A stretch of 64,000 nucleotides of DNA. Origin: Rhododendron vialii. Taxonomy: Eukaryota > Streptophyta > Magnoliopsida > Ericales > Ericaceae. The DNA is taken from positions 33,971,501 to 34,035,500 of the forward strand of contig NC_080559.1 of NCBI RefSeq assembly GCF_030253575.1, in the 5' to 3' direction. Both the position numbers and the translations under genes were made by a program. The notes beneath the pieces are model-generated. The model saw nothing but the letters and a program-made list of their open reading frames with translations. It made no database searches and was not told the origin of the DNA. Positions 23,932 through 35,331 of the stretch are shown here, in pieces (the stretch's first letter is position 1; each line of letters opens with the position of its first letter).

Positions 23932-24368
23932 TGTTAGAACGATGACTCATATGTTAAGTATGAAGAGATAATAAGGAGTTCTAGAAAGAAGGCCAGATGC
24001 CGGAGCGGAGCGGAACGAGTGCAGAGCGACGGCATCTGGCCCATCACCGATGATCCAGTGAAAGTAGATTGACCCGAAGGCTCTGGCGTTCCGTAATTGG
24101 GGGGTACGGGAGGCTACGCCCCCCCGCGGTATGGTACGATATCGTACAAGGGTAATTTTGGGATACAGGCCAAATCCGGTTAGGGTTAGAATAAAGTAGG
24201 TATAAATACTCTATATTGTAAACCCTATTTCATACTGTGATAATAAAAAACAGCAGCTGCTCTCGCTCTCGTGGACGTGTACTCGGTTTGGGGAATTACG
24301 TATATCTCTGTGTGTATTTCTTTACTGTTTATACTCGTCTATCGAGAGTGTGTGTGACGATCCTAACA
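23932..24368 (+). mobile_element. Solo LTR, copy 2
   Basis: A 437-bp LTR from TGTTAGAACGATG to GATCCTAACA, flanked by a perfect 5-bp duplication AAAAT (23927-23931 and 24369-24373). It is collinear with the solo LTR at 6989-7423, sharing the ggccagatgc, ccgtaattgggg, gtacaagggta/cat and ccaaatccggttag blocks and a TATA box (tataaata, 24201). No internal region remains. Confidence 0.93.
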
Positions 24369-24529
24369 AAAATAAAAATAAAAATATGTAAAAATATGTT
24401 TTTTTGGGGAGTTTGAAATTAACAAAAAAACTTTTCGAATTCCTTAATTCCATTTCCACCAAAAATAATGCATAAAATTGAAGTTAATTCTTAGGAACCG
24501 TAATCAAATAAGGCCAAACACCGCACCTA

Positions 24530-24610
24530 ATGTGGTTGGTTTGTTACTCTCACTTTTAAGGGAGAGATCCCGAGATTGAGTCTTCATGCAGAATGTGTTC
24601 AACCCCGTTG
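24530..24610 (+). mobile_element. Weak SINE-like fragment
   Basis: An A-box-like word (taatgtggttggtttg) and a B-box-like word (ccgagattgagtcttc) occur at tRNA-like spacing. It is short, and the match to pol III boxes is loose, so this is tentative. Confidence 0.3.
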
Positions 24611-24669
24611 TTACTACTAACAAACACCTAACCCATTAACAGACCGGGAAAAAGAACAAAGGAAAAACG

Positions 24670-24720
24670 AAATAGGGCCGGGCCTATAAGTTTGTTTGGG
24701 TCTTCATTATAGGCCCCATC
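24670..24720 (+). promoter_or_regulatory. Probable promoter of the bL36 gene
   Basis: Clustered GGGCC words (24675-24684) and AGGCCCC (24711-24717) surround a TATA-like cctataagt (24683-24691). GGCCC-type 'site II' boxes are known in promoters of plant ribosomal-protein and mitochondrial-biogenesis genes. A non-coding first exon from about 24715 to 24836 (donor CAAG|GTACTT) with acceptor GGCAG|TAACCATG at 26986-26987 would link it to the coding ATG. The exon link is inference. Confidence 0.5.
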
Positions 24721-25094
24721 ATCTTTGTCGTATCTTTGCTTTTCAAGCTCAGTCCATCAACATCCATTTGACCATTTTGGCCACGCAGCAAATTCAGCAC
24801 CACAGCCTTCGAGTTCCGTCCATACCAATCAACAAGGTACTTCTCCACTCGTTGTGTGACATATGGAAATCTGTATCTCTGAGGAATTTTGTGGGTTTGA
24901 TTTGCTGTAATTAGTTGTTGGTGGGTTAATTCAGGATTCTAGGGTTTTGTTTTCTACCCATATCTTTTGAAGGCATTTGAATGAAGAGTTGGCGTCAAGT
25001 TACTTCTTGGTCCCATTTCGGTTGGCAATATCTCAGGTTTCAAATCTTGCAAAGTAAGGATAAAAAATAAAAATAAAAAAACTTGCAAAGTAGG

Positions 25095-25138
<44 letters not shown>

Positions 25139-25409
25139 TATTTTTTGATGATAATGGTTTCTTTTGTGTTTTTTTTCTTCTTTCAAATCACTGCTCCAAT
25201 AGTTCTAATTTCCGTCCAATAGCAGAGCCTTGATGCCACATAAGCATCTTTCGTTAAGAAATTGAAGGAAATAGACGGCATGGGTTTAATTGAAAAATGT
25301 TGAGGTCTAATTAACATTTAATGAAGTTTGGAGGTCTACGGGACATTGCAATGATAGTTCGGAGTCTTTTTTGAAATTTTCCGTAAAAGAAACGGAGAAA
25401 TTAGTACTA

Positions 25410-25625
25410 CCTCCCTCCCAAATTGCTCAACCTTCTTGGGTAACTGTTCGTTTTGCTCGCCAAATTAGCACGGATTTTGTTCTAAATATTTTTACACCAT
25501 TTTGAAAATCTCGTTGGGAAGAAAAAGTATGTGTCAAATTTTTTCAAATAAAAAATCTCATAAATACAATTTTTTCAAAATGCACGATTACCCAAAAAGA
25601 TCAAGCAATTTGGGGCAGGAGGGAG
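25410..25625. mobile_element. Stowaway-like MITE in the inferred bL36 leader intron
   Basis: Inverted ends (cctccctcccaaattgctcaacc; ...tcaagcaatttggggcaggagggag) with TA on both sides (25408-25409, 25626-25627) and pairing arms (cttgggtaactgttcgttttg / aaaatgcacgattaccc). About 216 bp, with the size and termini of a Stowaway element. Confidence 0.85.
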
Positions 25626-26037
25626 TACCAATAATTTGACCTTTAACCACATTAGGCTGTTTAGAGCTAGGAGCTGCGGAAAATTGTACCGGGTTACTGG
25701 ACAAATCATAGGTGTCAGCTGTATGACTGATGCAACATAGCATTTGGTGGAGGATTTTTGTGGATTCTAATAATTTCCCACAACATATCTAACCGTGGGA
25801 GAATATTTGACTAGTAATGGGAGTTAGAGGTATGATGATAGAACCATAGAAGTAGTGGAGGATTTAATCCTACGATACTTTATCAGACTTATGACAACCA
25901 GGTTAATCTGCAATTTATCGGGTGGATCACAATTTAAGAAAAACGAAAGAGAATAACTTGTGCCAATTTGAGAAGTGTGGGTGCATTTGGAAGTCGCCTG
26001 ACTCGCCTTGAATTCGAGGGGGCAGGGGGGGGTGGGT

Positions 26038-26091
26038 GGGGTGTGTGTGTGTGTGCGCGCGGGGGGGGGGGGGGGGTGTGTGTGTGTGTGC
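26038..26091. repeat. GT repeat with a long G run
   Basis: (GT)n, a short GC block, about 16 consecutive G, then (GT)n again. The alternating purine/pyrimidine runs could form Z-DNA and the G run could stack as a quadruplex; both are inference. It lies inside the inferred leader intron of the bL36 gene. Confidence 0.85.
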
Positions 26092-26992
26092 TATGCAATG
26101 GCCAAGGTGGAGTCACTTAGCAAAATGGCAATTATCACTCTTACTTCTTAGTATTTGATTGTCACTGGTTTCCTAAGAACTGCAAGTTTGGATCTTTGAG
26201 CCTTGTTCCACGTTTGGTGATTGGAGTGTGCCATGAATAGCTTAGGAGCAGCAAACAGTCACCAAGCTAAAGGAAAAATTGAAGAGAAAGAATATTAAGT
26301 ACCTATCCAATTCGGGCATGATTCCGAGCATGCTTAGAAGTCAACGGAATGGTTCCATACTTGTTTAATACTCAAGGAACCTATAAATACCATACCATAT
26401 AACATGTGATTGTTTGCATGCTTGTAAACCTTCTAAAACGTGGCCGCCAACTTCTGCAACCGCATCGAACTTTATCAAATAGGAGTTGAACTTTTATAAG
26501 CTACAAAAAAGAGCAGAATAATCGTTCCAGAAAAGGGTACTAACCAAAATCCAGGTAGAGCTCTTGGACTAGAAAATGTCACGCCAGAATAGAGACTAGT
26601 ATATTTATACTTCTACAACAAATAGTTTCCAGTGAGTAAAAAAGTTTCTAAATTCCTAGAATGACTAAACTCTGTCCAGTAACCAAACAAGTATTCCTAT
26701 CTTGGGTGTAAAAACAATCTTCCATTACATAAGTTTTTTTTTTTTTTATCATACATTACATAAGTTATTGGATGCATATAATTTGTGAAGACTTCTCTTT
26801 CCCTTATTTTATCCTTCTCTTCTCCATCATTGTTATCGTTCTCTTTCTACACTTTTATTGCATGTTTCTATTGGTAATAAACTTTTTTGCATGCCATACT
26901 TCGGAAAGAGTTATCGGTTTGCTAATTCATTTGTGGTTGTTGGAAAAGCTGTCTTATGGTTCCTTTGCTTCCAGTACCAGTAGGCAGTAACC

Positions 26993-27754
26993 ATGAAGGT
27001 ACGATCGTCCGTGAAGAAGATGTGTGAGTTTTGCCGGACAGTTAAGCGTCGTGGGCGCGTGTATGTACAATGCACGGCCAACCCGAAGCACAAACAACGA
27101 CAAGGCATGTCAACATTTGCCTATGAAGGTCCATTCCCTCTTATGTATGTATTCTGATGCTGTCTCGTTATGTTTCTCTTCTCTTATTTATTTGTTCATG
27201 GTTGCAAGTGTGTGCCTACACGTGCATATTGGTTCATATGGAGAAAATAACATTTACATTGGAGGTTTTGTATATCCTATACCGTAAGATAAGGTTACAC
27301 ACTAAACTCAGCGTGTTCAAGGCATCTGAGTAACACCTTGCACATTGTAACACTGCAGAGATCTGAAAGTGTATCTTGTATCAACTATTAATTGGGTAGT
27401 ATGCTTCGTTTGCTGATCAGTTTTGGTTTTGCCTACCTGTAATGTAGTCATCGACAGTAGTTAGCTGATTTATACTTTCTTTCCTGCATACTTATTAGAG
27501 TCCGTGTCCATATCTGGATGTTTGCCTGACTCTCTGTGCTTCTTACTAGTGAGTTGTGCTTAAATTACGTAGTTACATATTGGGGTATTAGCTGCAGGCC
27601 AGCCGAGACAAGTGCCAAGCAGGAGACTTCACTCGCTCACAGCTTGAGAACTGGTTTGCCTTCTCCTATACCGAAAAAGAATGAACCTTCTGTTATGTTT
27701 GGATGGAGAACGGGCTTGGCTTCTCTCTTATTCAATCAGGGCTGCAAGGAGTAG
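26993..27754 (+). CDS. Ribosomal protein bL36, organellar (probably mitochondrial), two coding exons
   Basis: A protein of the large ribosomal subunit in bacteria-type ribosomes. Exon 1 (26993-27144) begins [14 protein letters not shown] and contains the zinc-ribbon cysteines CEFC...C and the family signature NPKHKQRQG at residues 30-38. Donor AT|GTATGT and acceptor GCTGCAG|G join in phase 2, so exon 2 is 27598-27754. The product is 102 residues. The extension after residue 38, ending [15 protein letters not shown], is absent from bacterial L36 (about 38 aa) but matches, from memory, the roughly 103-aa Arabidopsis protein At5g20180. The ATG at 26993 is the conserved start of the family. Plastid L36 is encoded in the chloroplast, so this nuclear copy most likely serves mitochondria. 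No separate presequence is visible. Confidence 0.9.
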
Positions 27755-28800
27755 AAGATGATGTATCAGAATGTTTTATTGCTTCTGAACGGATAGTACC
27801 CAATATTGGGCTTCTTGAATCAGCGGTTAATAACTACTCCATAAACATTAGTGGTTTAAAAGCATGACAAAATGTTGTTTTTGCAGTGTAGACCAATAAC
27901 TCTTTTACAAAGGTGACATGAAGCAATGGCAGGTGTTGTTTGCTCTCTTAGACCTTAATGTAATTTGGTTGGCTTTGGCCGTGCTAAGTGCAATAGTTTG
28001 ACTGAATTCATGATTTTGTAATTTGTGTTGGTTGATCAATAATGTCCAATACTGTGGTTGGCTTGAAGCAGGGAAAGGGAAATGTGAATGCCTGAAACAT
28101 GCAAGGATCAAGATTCTCTCATGGGATCTAAAACAGAACTAGTCCATTTGACGATCCAAGTAGATCATTTCGTAAGTCTCGATTTTAAAGTCATTCAAAT
28201 GAGATTATGGTCTGTTTCTAATTTGCATGACATGTGGGATCACTGATTGTCACATAGAAAACCCTTTCTCATTAAGTAAATGCATGCACGATGTAAAGTT
28301 ATTCAGAAATAGTACTTCAGGTTCTCTTCTCATCACACATGGGTGTGATTCTCACCACAAAGTATGTGGATCTCACACAGCAATCGGAAGAGGTCCAGCG
28401 GCAGCAACAGTAGTGGTGTTGTGGGGGCGGCGGCGGCTATAGAAGTGGTGGTAGTGTTGATGAGTGGTGGGCAGTGGTAGTTGATATAATTGGTGGCAGG
28501 CGTTGATGGCACGGTTCTGGTGGCAGAACATGGCCTAGGTGTTCTGGGCCTTGGACTGATGAAGTTAGATTAATAGTGGGCCCAATAATGGGCTATATCA
28601 CCCGTCCAGTTTAATGGACTGGGGTAGAAGCCCAACTCTTGTTTATGAGTGATTGTTCCATGCTCCTCGAGCATTGCTCCACATAGACTTTGCACCACAC
28701 ATTTGTCTGGGCTCCACATGTTTTGGTGTGCACACCACAAATATGTGGGGTAAAATATTTTCTCTTGTTTTATGAGCATTTGACGAAGGATCTATCTAAT
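27755..28800. other. 3' flank of the bL36 gene and intergenic DNA
   Basis: The first few hundred bases should hold the 3' UTR; no clean poly(A) signal could be chosen. A GGC/GGT-rich patch lies at 28395-28510. No further coding exon was recognised. Confidence 0.4.
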
Positions 28801-30480
28801 TATGCACTTTGAATAATGGACTCAACTCTAATAAACAAAAGAGAAATGATACGGATCAGGACACTCAGTTCAGGTGTCTAGGAAACTCAATCAACGGTCC
28901 ATATTTAAAGAAACTCTTTCAGGGGAAGAGTTTTGATTTTCGAGGGAAGAGTTCTGGACCGTTTATTAGGTTTCCTATTTTCTATTTCCTGGACTGTTAA
29001 ACAAAATAACAAATACTACTCCACAGGTGGTCCTCTTTTGTATCTTTTCCTTCAATAAATTTACCCTGACTTTTTTGCCAGGATACTTCCAATGACAAGG
29101 GCTCCATCTCTCAATTTAGACTATCACATTCTCCAAAAGCATGACAAACACAACCTTCGGTCAATCTCATGAGCCAAATTTTCTCAGCCTCATTGGTGGA
29201 TGCAAGGAGATGAAACAAATAGATACGCTCAGGGAGAAAAGCATGGCCTATATTTCACATCCAAGTACAGCTGTGACTAGTTGCAGGTAAAATAATCCAA
29301 TGGTTTCGGAACACCACATCGTTTTCACGATTTGTCCATTTCCGGTCCGTTACCTCGATAAAAATGAGACAAAAAATCTACTAACTTGGTACACGCTTAT
29401 CAAAAGGCCAAAGTCTCATCCAATATTGTTCAATAGGTGATGCTTCGAATCTTAATTTTCCGAGTTACCCCAGTATATAAGTATTAATTGGACAAAAATA
29501 CAGTAACATGGTGATCCGGCACTGCGGAGTAATTGTTCTTGCCGTGAGATTCTTTGCCCATGGGTAGGGAAAATGCTTCTTGAGGCTGGTACTTGGCTGC
29601 CAAACCCTACTGGAATCTCCTCCACACAAACTATTCAAATCTCTTACTTTGTGTGGTCCATGCAATAGAAGAAGATTTTCTCTACATGCATGAATGAATT
29701 ATGAACCCCTCACACAGGAACAGAATCATGATTTTACCCTAACAGTGACGAAATGTATATTAAAAAAATAAAAAGATGAATTACAATATTAATAGTCATT
29801 GACTCCACAAAAAAATTAAAATAACATAACAAAAACTATAGTAAATGATATTTGTCATTTGCACAAGGAGTACAAAAAAAGACTAACTTTAATTTTTTAG
29901 GTTATATATATAAGTTGTGTTAGAGTTAAAGTGTGAAGTTTTTTTTTCTTTAATTATACCTTATCATTTATATTATTTCACTTTGGCCCATTGAATTTAG
30001 TTTTGGAATTTTTTTTGGATCTCATTTCTTGAAAAAAAAGAAGAAGATTTAGGAATAGTATATAACAAAAAATAAAGAAAAAAAATCCAGTGGTGGCGAA
30101 ACTATATATGTTGGGGATAATTTTTTTTTTATACATGTAATAATTGCAATTTCTAAAATTCTTGTCGTGGCGCTCTGCCGCCACCACTAGACCTCCTCTG
30201 GTTCCATCCTTGCCTCACAGCCTCTTGTGCCATTTTCTTACTTGCTTCATGTTGGTAGGGACATTTTTTTTGTAGTTGTTCTATTTTGAAAGTTGATGTT
30301 TAGGACATTCTGCAAGTTGGGTTTCCCTTGCCCATTTCTCATTCATTATTAGTGGAGTATTACTATACCATGTTTTCATTTGTCTTTTTGCCAATGGATT
30401 GTAATAGTTAAAATTAAGTTTACCGACAAAAAACTAAATGCCGCAATAAACCACAGGGCGTGTGGTGCAGGCAGATAATA
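28801..30480. other. Intergenic stretch, nothing recognised
   Basis: AT-rich sequence. Short frames at 28809, 29465 and 29978 show no recognisable domain. A poly-T / poly-A rich block at 29750-30150 looks like decayed repeat. Confidence 0.35.
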
Positions 30481-30489
30481 CACCATAGA

Positions 30490-30605
30490 ATGAAAGTTCC
30501 CTTGCGGGATCGTTGAGCTAGCTCATTGTCTAGCTAAGCAAGCGTTGGATTCTTAATTTGTTCGATTCTCAATTAGAAGGAGCAGACGCCAGACGTGACT
30601 TTGTT
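30490..30605 (+). mobile_element. tRNA-derived SINE-like element
   Basis: The segment gatcgttgagctagctcattg has an A-box-like centre, and ttgttcgattctcaa about 50 bp on is a good B-box match. Box spacing is tRNA-like. The 3' end and duplications are not defined. Confidence 0.45.
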
Positions 30606-30649
30606 TCATTTCTTCCTTCTACACCCCTTTTGCATTCCAAACTTAGTGT

Positions 30650-30825
30650 TGAAAAAATTGGCTTATTTTTGTTTTTATTAAAAAAATTTGAATTTAGATA
30701 GTAATTTTTTACTTTTTTAGATTCCTCTCGTCATGACGAAGCAATAATCCTCGAAAAATCGACGAAAAACTAACAAATGCGAATTTTTTTGAATAAGAAT
30801 AAAAAAATATATAAGTGATTTGACT
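30650..30825. mobile_element. Foldback MITE of the TTATTCAAATTTTT family
   Basis: Left arm (ttgtttttattaaaaaaatttgaattt) and right arm (cgaatttttttgaataagaataaaa) are inverted. The internal words gattcctctcgtcatgacgaagcaataatc and aaactaacaaatgcg match the other family copies. Confidence 0.6.
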
Positions 30826-31449
30826 TATAATGCCAAATTAGGCTTGAGTATGATTATTATCCTTGTACTTTAAACCTAAGCCAACCACAAAGAATAGTCC
30901 AATCCAATCCCTTGTGGTCCATTTTTTTCAAAAGGACGGCATTTCAGACTTCATTAATAAAGGGCATGGATGCGACAATCTCTTGGCTACTCTGTCGCAT
31001 TAGGATGCATGGTGTGGCACAAAAGTACCACAAGACTTCCCTTAATAGTAACATATTTGGATTGAAAGTACATTTGTGTTTTTTATGCTCAATTATTATC
31101 CTAGCACTCTTTAATCCAAAGACTCTTTTTTAAATAACCGGACGTCTGGAACAGCTTCCGCGAACCTTGACTAATTCTTAGGCGCTCAAGTTAACGACTG
31201 GACAAACTTTTCTAGTGACTCTAAGATTGGAATGTTTGGCCTTCTTAAAATTCCAATACACGACCTCATGGAGGACAAACACTTATTATAGATCTCTCGT
31301 GCCCACCTGGGATTTTAATCCAACACTCTTTGAAACCATACGTTTGTGTATCCTACTCCTAGGAACACAACCATTGTGCCAAACTCCAAAGTCTGAATGC
31401 ATACTGAATTATTATTTTTTTAATAATATATACATTAGCTGAGATTAGT

Positions 31450-31580
31450 GGAAAGTTAGTTAGTTAATTCTCAATAAATCCAAAGGCTGTCCATAAATCC
31501 CAACCAACTGCCTCTTATAGAGCTTGAACCCAAGCCTCTACTAAGAAATACTGTGAATGGTGCCAACTGAGCTAAAAGCG
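31450..31580 (-). mobile_element. tRNA-derived SINE with near-perfect pol III boxes
   Basis: Read on the minus strand, an A box (TAGCTCAGTTGG, plus-strand positions 31563-31574) and a B box (GGGTTCAAGCTC, 31520-31531) sit about 45 bases apart, as in a tRNA gene. The segment does not fold into a complete tRNA (no clear acceptor stem closed at the far end), so a SINE head is preferred. The tail is not defined. Confidence 0.6.
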
Positions 31581-32069
31581 AAGCGAATGCACACTGAACT
31601 TTGGTAGAGCAAATATCTCAGGATATTCCCCAACATTTGCAAGTTGCACCACCAACTGGTGCTTGGAATTTTGGAAAGGACGAGTGATATTTAGTCGGAC
31701 GGACCCCACAGAAATCTGATTGGGCGAATGCTGCACGCCAAGAATTCCAATCCATATGACGTTTTTATTACGGGTGATGGGGTCTCCTCTCCTATTTGAA
31801 CCCACACCCCCCAAAAAACCTCTACCGTTGAATCCAGCCACGGTGGCTCCACCACCTGATGCAGATGGGCTCGAGCCCATACTTTCAACGAGCCCATACT
31901 TTCAGTGAGCCCCACCGAAAGCTACAGAGGTACAGCCAGCCACTGGTTTCGCATCAGGGGCAACCTCGTAGATATTTCGGATACAAGAGGACCTGATTGA
32001 AACCCCCTGGTGGTCAAGATTTTGAAACTTTAGGGTTCGTTTTTTTTCTTCTAAAATTTCAGCTTAATC

Positions 32070-32290
32070 CCGAGGGGCAGTGTAGTTGGTGATTGGCCAA
32101 GACAGAGGAGCCCCGAGGTCTCAAGTTCAACTTTACTGCACTGTGAAAAAACCCTTGGGGCCATCCATGCATATAAACCCTTTGAGTTAGCAAAGGCTGG
32201 TGGGAGCTGTAGAAATTTAGTCCCATGGTGTATGTAAGCTGGTCCAAGGACACTCTGCGTTATCCAAACAAAAATCAAGTTCGACACTTA
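32070..32290 (+). mobile_element. SINE-like element
   Basis: An A-box-like word (tgtagttggtgattgg) and B-box-like word (gtctcaagttcaac) are at tRNA-like spacing after a GGGGCAG start, followed by a longer non-tRNA body. Two 60-80-codon frames on the minus strand here are by-products. Borders approximate. Confidence 0.5.
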
Positions 32291-32299
32291 TCAGATACT

Positions 32300-33667
32300 A
32301 CCAACTCTTATGGGACTAGTTCCTACGGGTTTTAACCCCGGTTGTAGTCGGACTCTCGCTAGTGGATCGCGAAATCAGATACCAAGAAATTAGTCCGTGT
32401 GCATGTAAGCAAACGCCCATAATTATTTTTGTGGAAAAAAACTAGACTTGGATGATGGTACTGGTGGCACTCCACTGAAAAAACGGCCGAAAAATCTTTT
32501 CCCGGTCTGGCTACGCCCCCGGTAAATGCCATCAGATTTTGATAGGCTTCAGGAGATTGATTAATGATCAGGGCCGTTCATTTGGCATCGAGTTCGCAAT
32601 CAGGAGATTCAGGACACTTTCTGGGTCCCAGTTTGATGGAAGTGGGGCCTACTACTCCACTGTTTACCGGTTCTGTCAGTAGAAGATAAGGGAGGGAATA
32701 TTAAGCCAATGAAAAACAGTTGGCGTGCATGTCCACTTTCAGCAATTACGATTTACGACCACACACAATTAAAAAAACTCAAATATGGGGCTTAATATTA
32801 ATTGATTTTTTTTAATTATGGGGTTTTTTTTAATATAAATGTGTGTGGTTGTATATTAATTGGTTTTTTTTAATTATCACCACTAATGTGTATAGAGAAA
32901 AAAATGAGAGTAATTTTGTCACTCCTCAAATTGTTAACTTTTGAGGAGTGCGGTTAACAATTTAAGGAGTTCCTAATTCACTCCCCGAAAAGTAATGTAG
33001 GCGAGTTACAAATTTGAAATATTGTGTATTTAAAATTAATGTTTCTATTGATAGTCCACTTGGCTGTTAATAAACAAGAAGAAAGACCAAAAATCACACC
33101 TTTCAGTGTATTTTTTTTTACACTTTTTAACATACTTTTATATGCTTTTCACTCATTTTAATATATCTTTTAAATCTTAATGACAGCCCACTAGACTCTA
33201 GCACTTTCCTTAAAATTAACATTCTTTTTTAGAGGAAACAAGTCCAATAAATTAATAAAATAAAATCAAAATACAAACAGAAAAACTATAAATAAAAAAA
33301 AAAAAAAAAAGCAGCTCTGGTTTTAAAACCCACAAATTCACTCGTCTCGGTGGGTGGAAAAATCATAATCTCATCAAAATAGAGCTCATTCCCGTCGCAA
33401 CCATTTAAACAAGGAGTAGGTTTTACTCTAGCAATCAATAAGTCTTCATTTTTTAATGTTCATCAAGAAAATAAATGTCGTGGAAAATTAAAGTTAACTG
33501 GACATCAATATATACATGATGAAATCCATTGGATCAACCACACAAGGAAAACTTCATTTACATCATTGGATCATTAGGAAAGCTTAAAAGGTGCTCATGG
33601 ACACAATTTCGTGATGCTTCAACTCCTTCACAACTACACATTCATATGCAAGGATGACCATCCCAGT
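32300..33667. other. AT-rich intergenic stretch
   Basis: No gene recognised. About 32755-32880 contains an inverted pair (gaccacacacaatt...aattaat / aatataaatgtgtgtggttg), probably a small decayed foldback element. An A run of 19 is present at about 33294-33310. Confidence 0.4.
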
Positions 33668-33675
33668 TTGAAGGT

Positions 33676-34198
33676 TAGGCACGTGCTCCTACTCGAGCGC
33701 TTATCCCCACTCGATATTTTTTTTTTTTAATATTTTTGTATAAATTAGCATAATTATAAAAGTGTGCTAATATATAAACACACACTTGTATATGTATTGA
33801 AAATACACCTACAGAATTAGTTTATGCCTGAATTTCATCATATGATACGTTTATACTTGTTGCTTTATAAGTTATTTGTCTATTTAGAGCTATTCTTTTT
33901 TGATTATCTTTATTTTTAACCATCTGGGAGAAAATATTTCAAAATAATGTCATTAAGAAAACTAGCTCGATCATTCTAAAACTTGTTGATGTTCATTTAA
34001 AACATAATTTAAAATTTTGTCTGAAATTTTGTGCTCATTTTTATCTAATTTAACTTAAAGTATGCATTATAAACTTTTATAGTTAGTAATGTATACCTTA
34101 ATTTTGTACGATCTTACTATGGTTGACTAAAAAAATGTACTTTCTCTATTATAATTAACAGGTGTCCCCACTAGACTATATTCCTGAATCCGTCCCTG
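33676..34198 (+). mobile_element. Non-autonomous hAT element, copy 1
   Basis: The right end (CTGAATCCGTCCCTG) and a degraded left end (TAGGCACGTGCTCC) are flanked by a perfect 8-bp duplication TTGAAGGT (33668-33675 and 34199-34206), the length expected for hAT. The body is collinear with the right part of the element at 39959-40848, sharing gatcttact(a/g)t(g/a)gttgact and ggt(g)tccccacta. No transposase ORF. 523 bp. Confidence 0.88.
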
Positions 34199-34243
34199 TT
34201 GAAGGTACAAAAGGAATTTAAATGACAGGCCACAATATGTATT

Positions 34244-34464
34244 CAAAAGTGCTACACACACAACGGTTGTGTAAAACACAACACACAACCAATCTCTAGC
34301 CGTCCATTGCTATAATAAATGGTCACGATTCACTCAAACTCTTTCCCATAAAAGTTAGACTTTTTCTTGGAAGAGTTTGTTTAAAATCTAGACCATCCAA
34401 ATACATCTGGACGGTCAGAATTACGCACACAACCAATACAACGGTTGTGCAAGTAGCATTTTTG
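34244..34464. mobile_element. Foldback MITE with 9-bp target duplication (Mutator-like)
   Basis: Ends CAAAAGTGCTAC and GTAGCATTTTTG are inverted, and the subterminal word acaacggttgtg occurs in both arms. A perfect 9-bp direct repeat atatgtatt flanks the element (34235-34243 and 34465-34473). 221 bp; MULE-type by duplication length. Confidence 0.9.
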
Positions 34465-34900
34465 ATATGTATTTCACGTGCAAAATGATAAAAAGAAAAT
34501 TCACTTTGAAAAAAGGAAATTACTCCAAGTAGTCGATAAGTTCCAAAACTATGCATTATTATAAAAATTCTGAAACAATCACTAGCGATTATCACTCTTC
34601 TTGCATTTTGTAACGATAAAATACTAATGTTAATTATACATGTACAATCAATTTTTGATGAATTTAATTTTCTTATCCTATAGTATTTATTACTAATACT
34701 AAGCAGTTTTTCGGTTCCCTTTTCTTAAAAAAAAATTGGACGCTTTCGATGAATACCTTGCTATCATTTGCTTAGAAGTTAAAATCGATGTGCTTAAAAC
34801 TATGTGACGGCTCGGATCTTGCACTTCCAATTCCAATAAAGGGTGTTACGACAGCCCGTGACAGTTTGGCCCAAAACTATTGCATAATTACTCTAAAAAT
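34465..34900. other. AT-rich intergenic stretch
   Basis: Between the MULE-type MITE and the family A MITE. No gene or repeat recognised. Confidence 0.35.
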
Positions 34901-35036
34901 AGGGAAAATGACGACTAAGGACATGTTCTAATAATTAATATCCGTCAAATACATTTTCAATATTAATAATTATTTTTAGCATGTCCCTCTGGAGGGTATT
35001 AATTATCAAAATACGTACTAGGCCGTCATTTCTCCC
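34901..35036. mobile_element. Inverted-repeat MITE, family A copy 2
   Basis: Same termini as the 19131 element (AGGGAAAATGACG ... CGTCATTTCTCCC) and the same core (taataattaatatccg / gggtattaattatcaaaata). A 7-8-bp duplication (c)taaaaat lies on both sides (34893-34900; about 35036-35043). More diverged between its arms than copy 1. It lies about 300 bp upstream of the TPR gene start codon. Confidence 0.85.
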
Positions 35037-35173
35037 TAAAAATAGCAAAACCAGAGTTTTTTTTTTATTTTTACAAGTCAATAGCAAAAGCAAAACCAGA
35101 GTTTACAACTTTACAGAATGGCTTGAAATCCAACGGACGGCTGTGATTTGATCTCGAAGCGTCACTCATCCTG

Positions 35174-35256
35174 TATAAATTTCCCATGACCACCTCTACT
35201 ACTAATAAAAATCGGATGAACAAATCGCACTACTCTTCTCTCTCTCTCTCTCTAGA
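35174..35256 (+). promoter_or_regulatory. TATA box and CT-rich leader of the TPR gene
   Basis: TATAAAT at 35174-35180 lies 158 bp before the ATG, and a CT microsatellite at about 35236-35254 falls in the expected 5' UTR. The start site, about 30 bp after the TATA box, is inference. Confidence 0.6.
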
Positions 35257-35331
35257 TCTCGATCCCCTGACACTCACTCCTCCATCCACAACCCATAAAA
35301 CTACTACTAGGGTTTTCCGACACACACGACG

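Noticed and set aside
31515..31580. A functional tRNA gene on the minus strand
   Set aside because: A and B boxes are good, but the acceptor stem does not close and the sequence continues as a SINE-like body.
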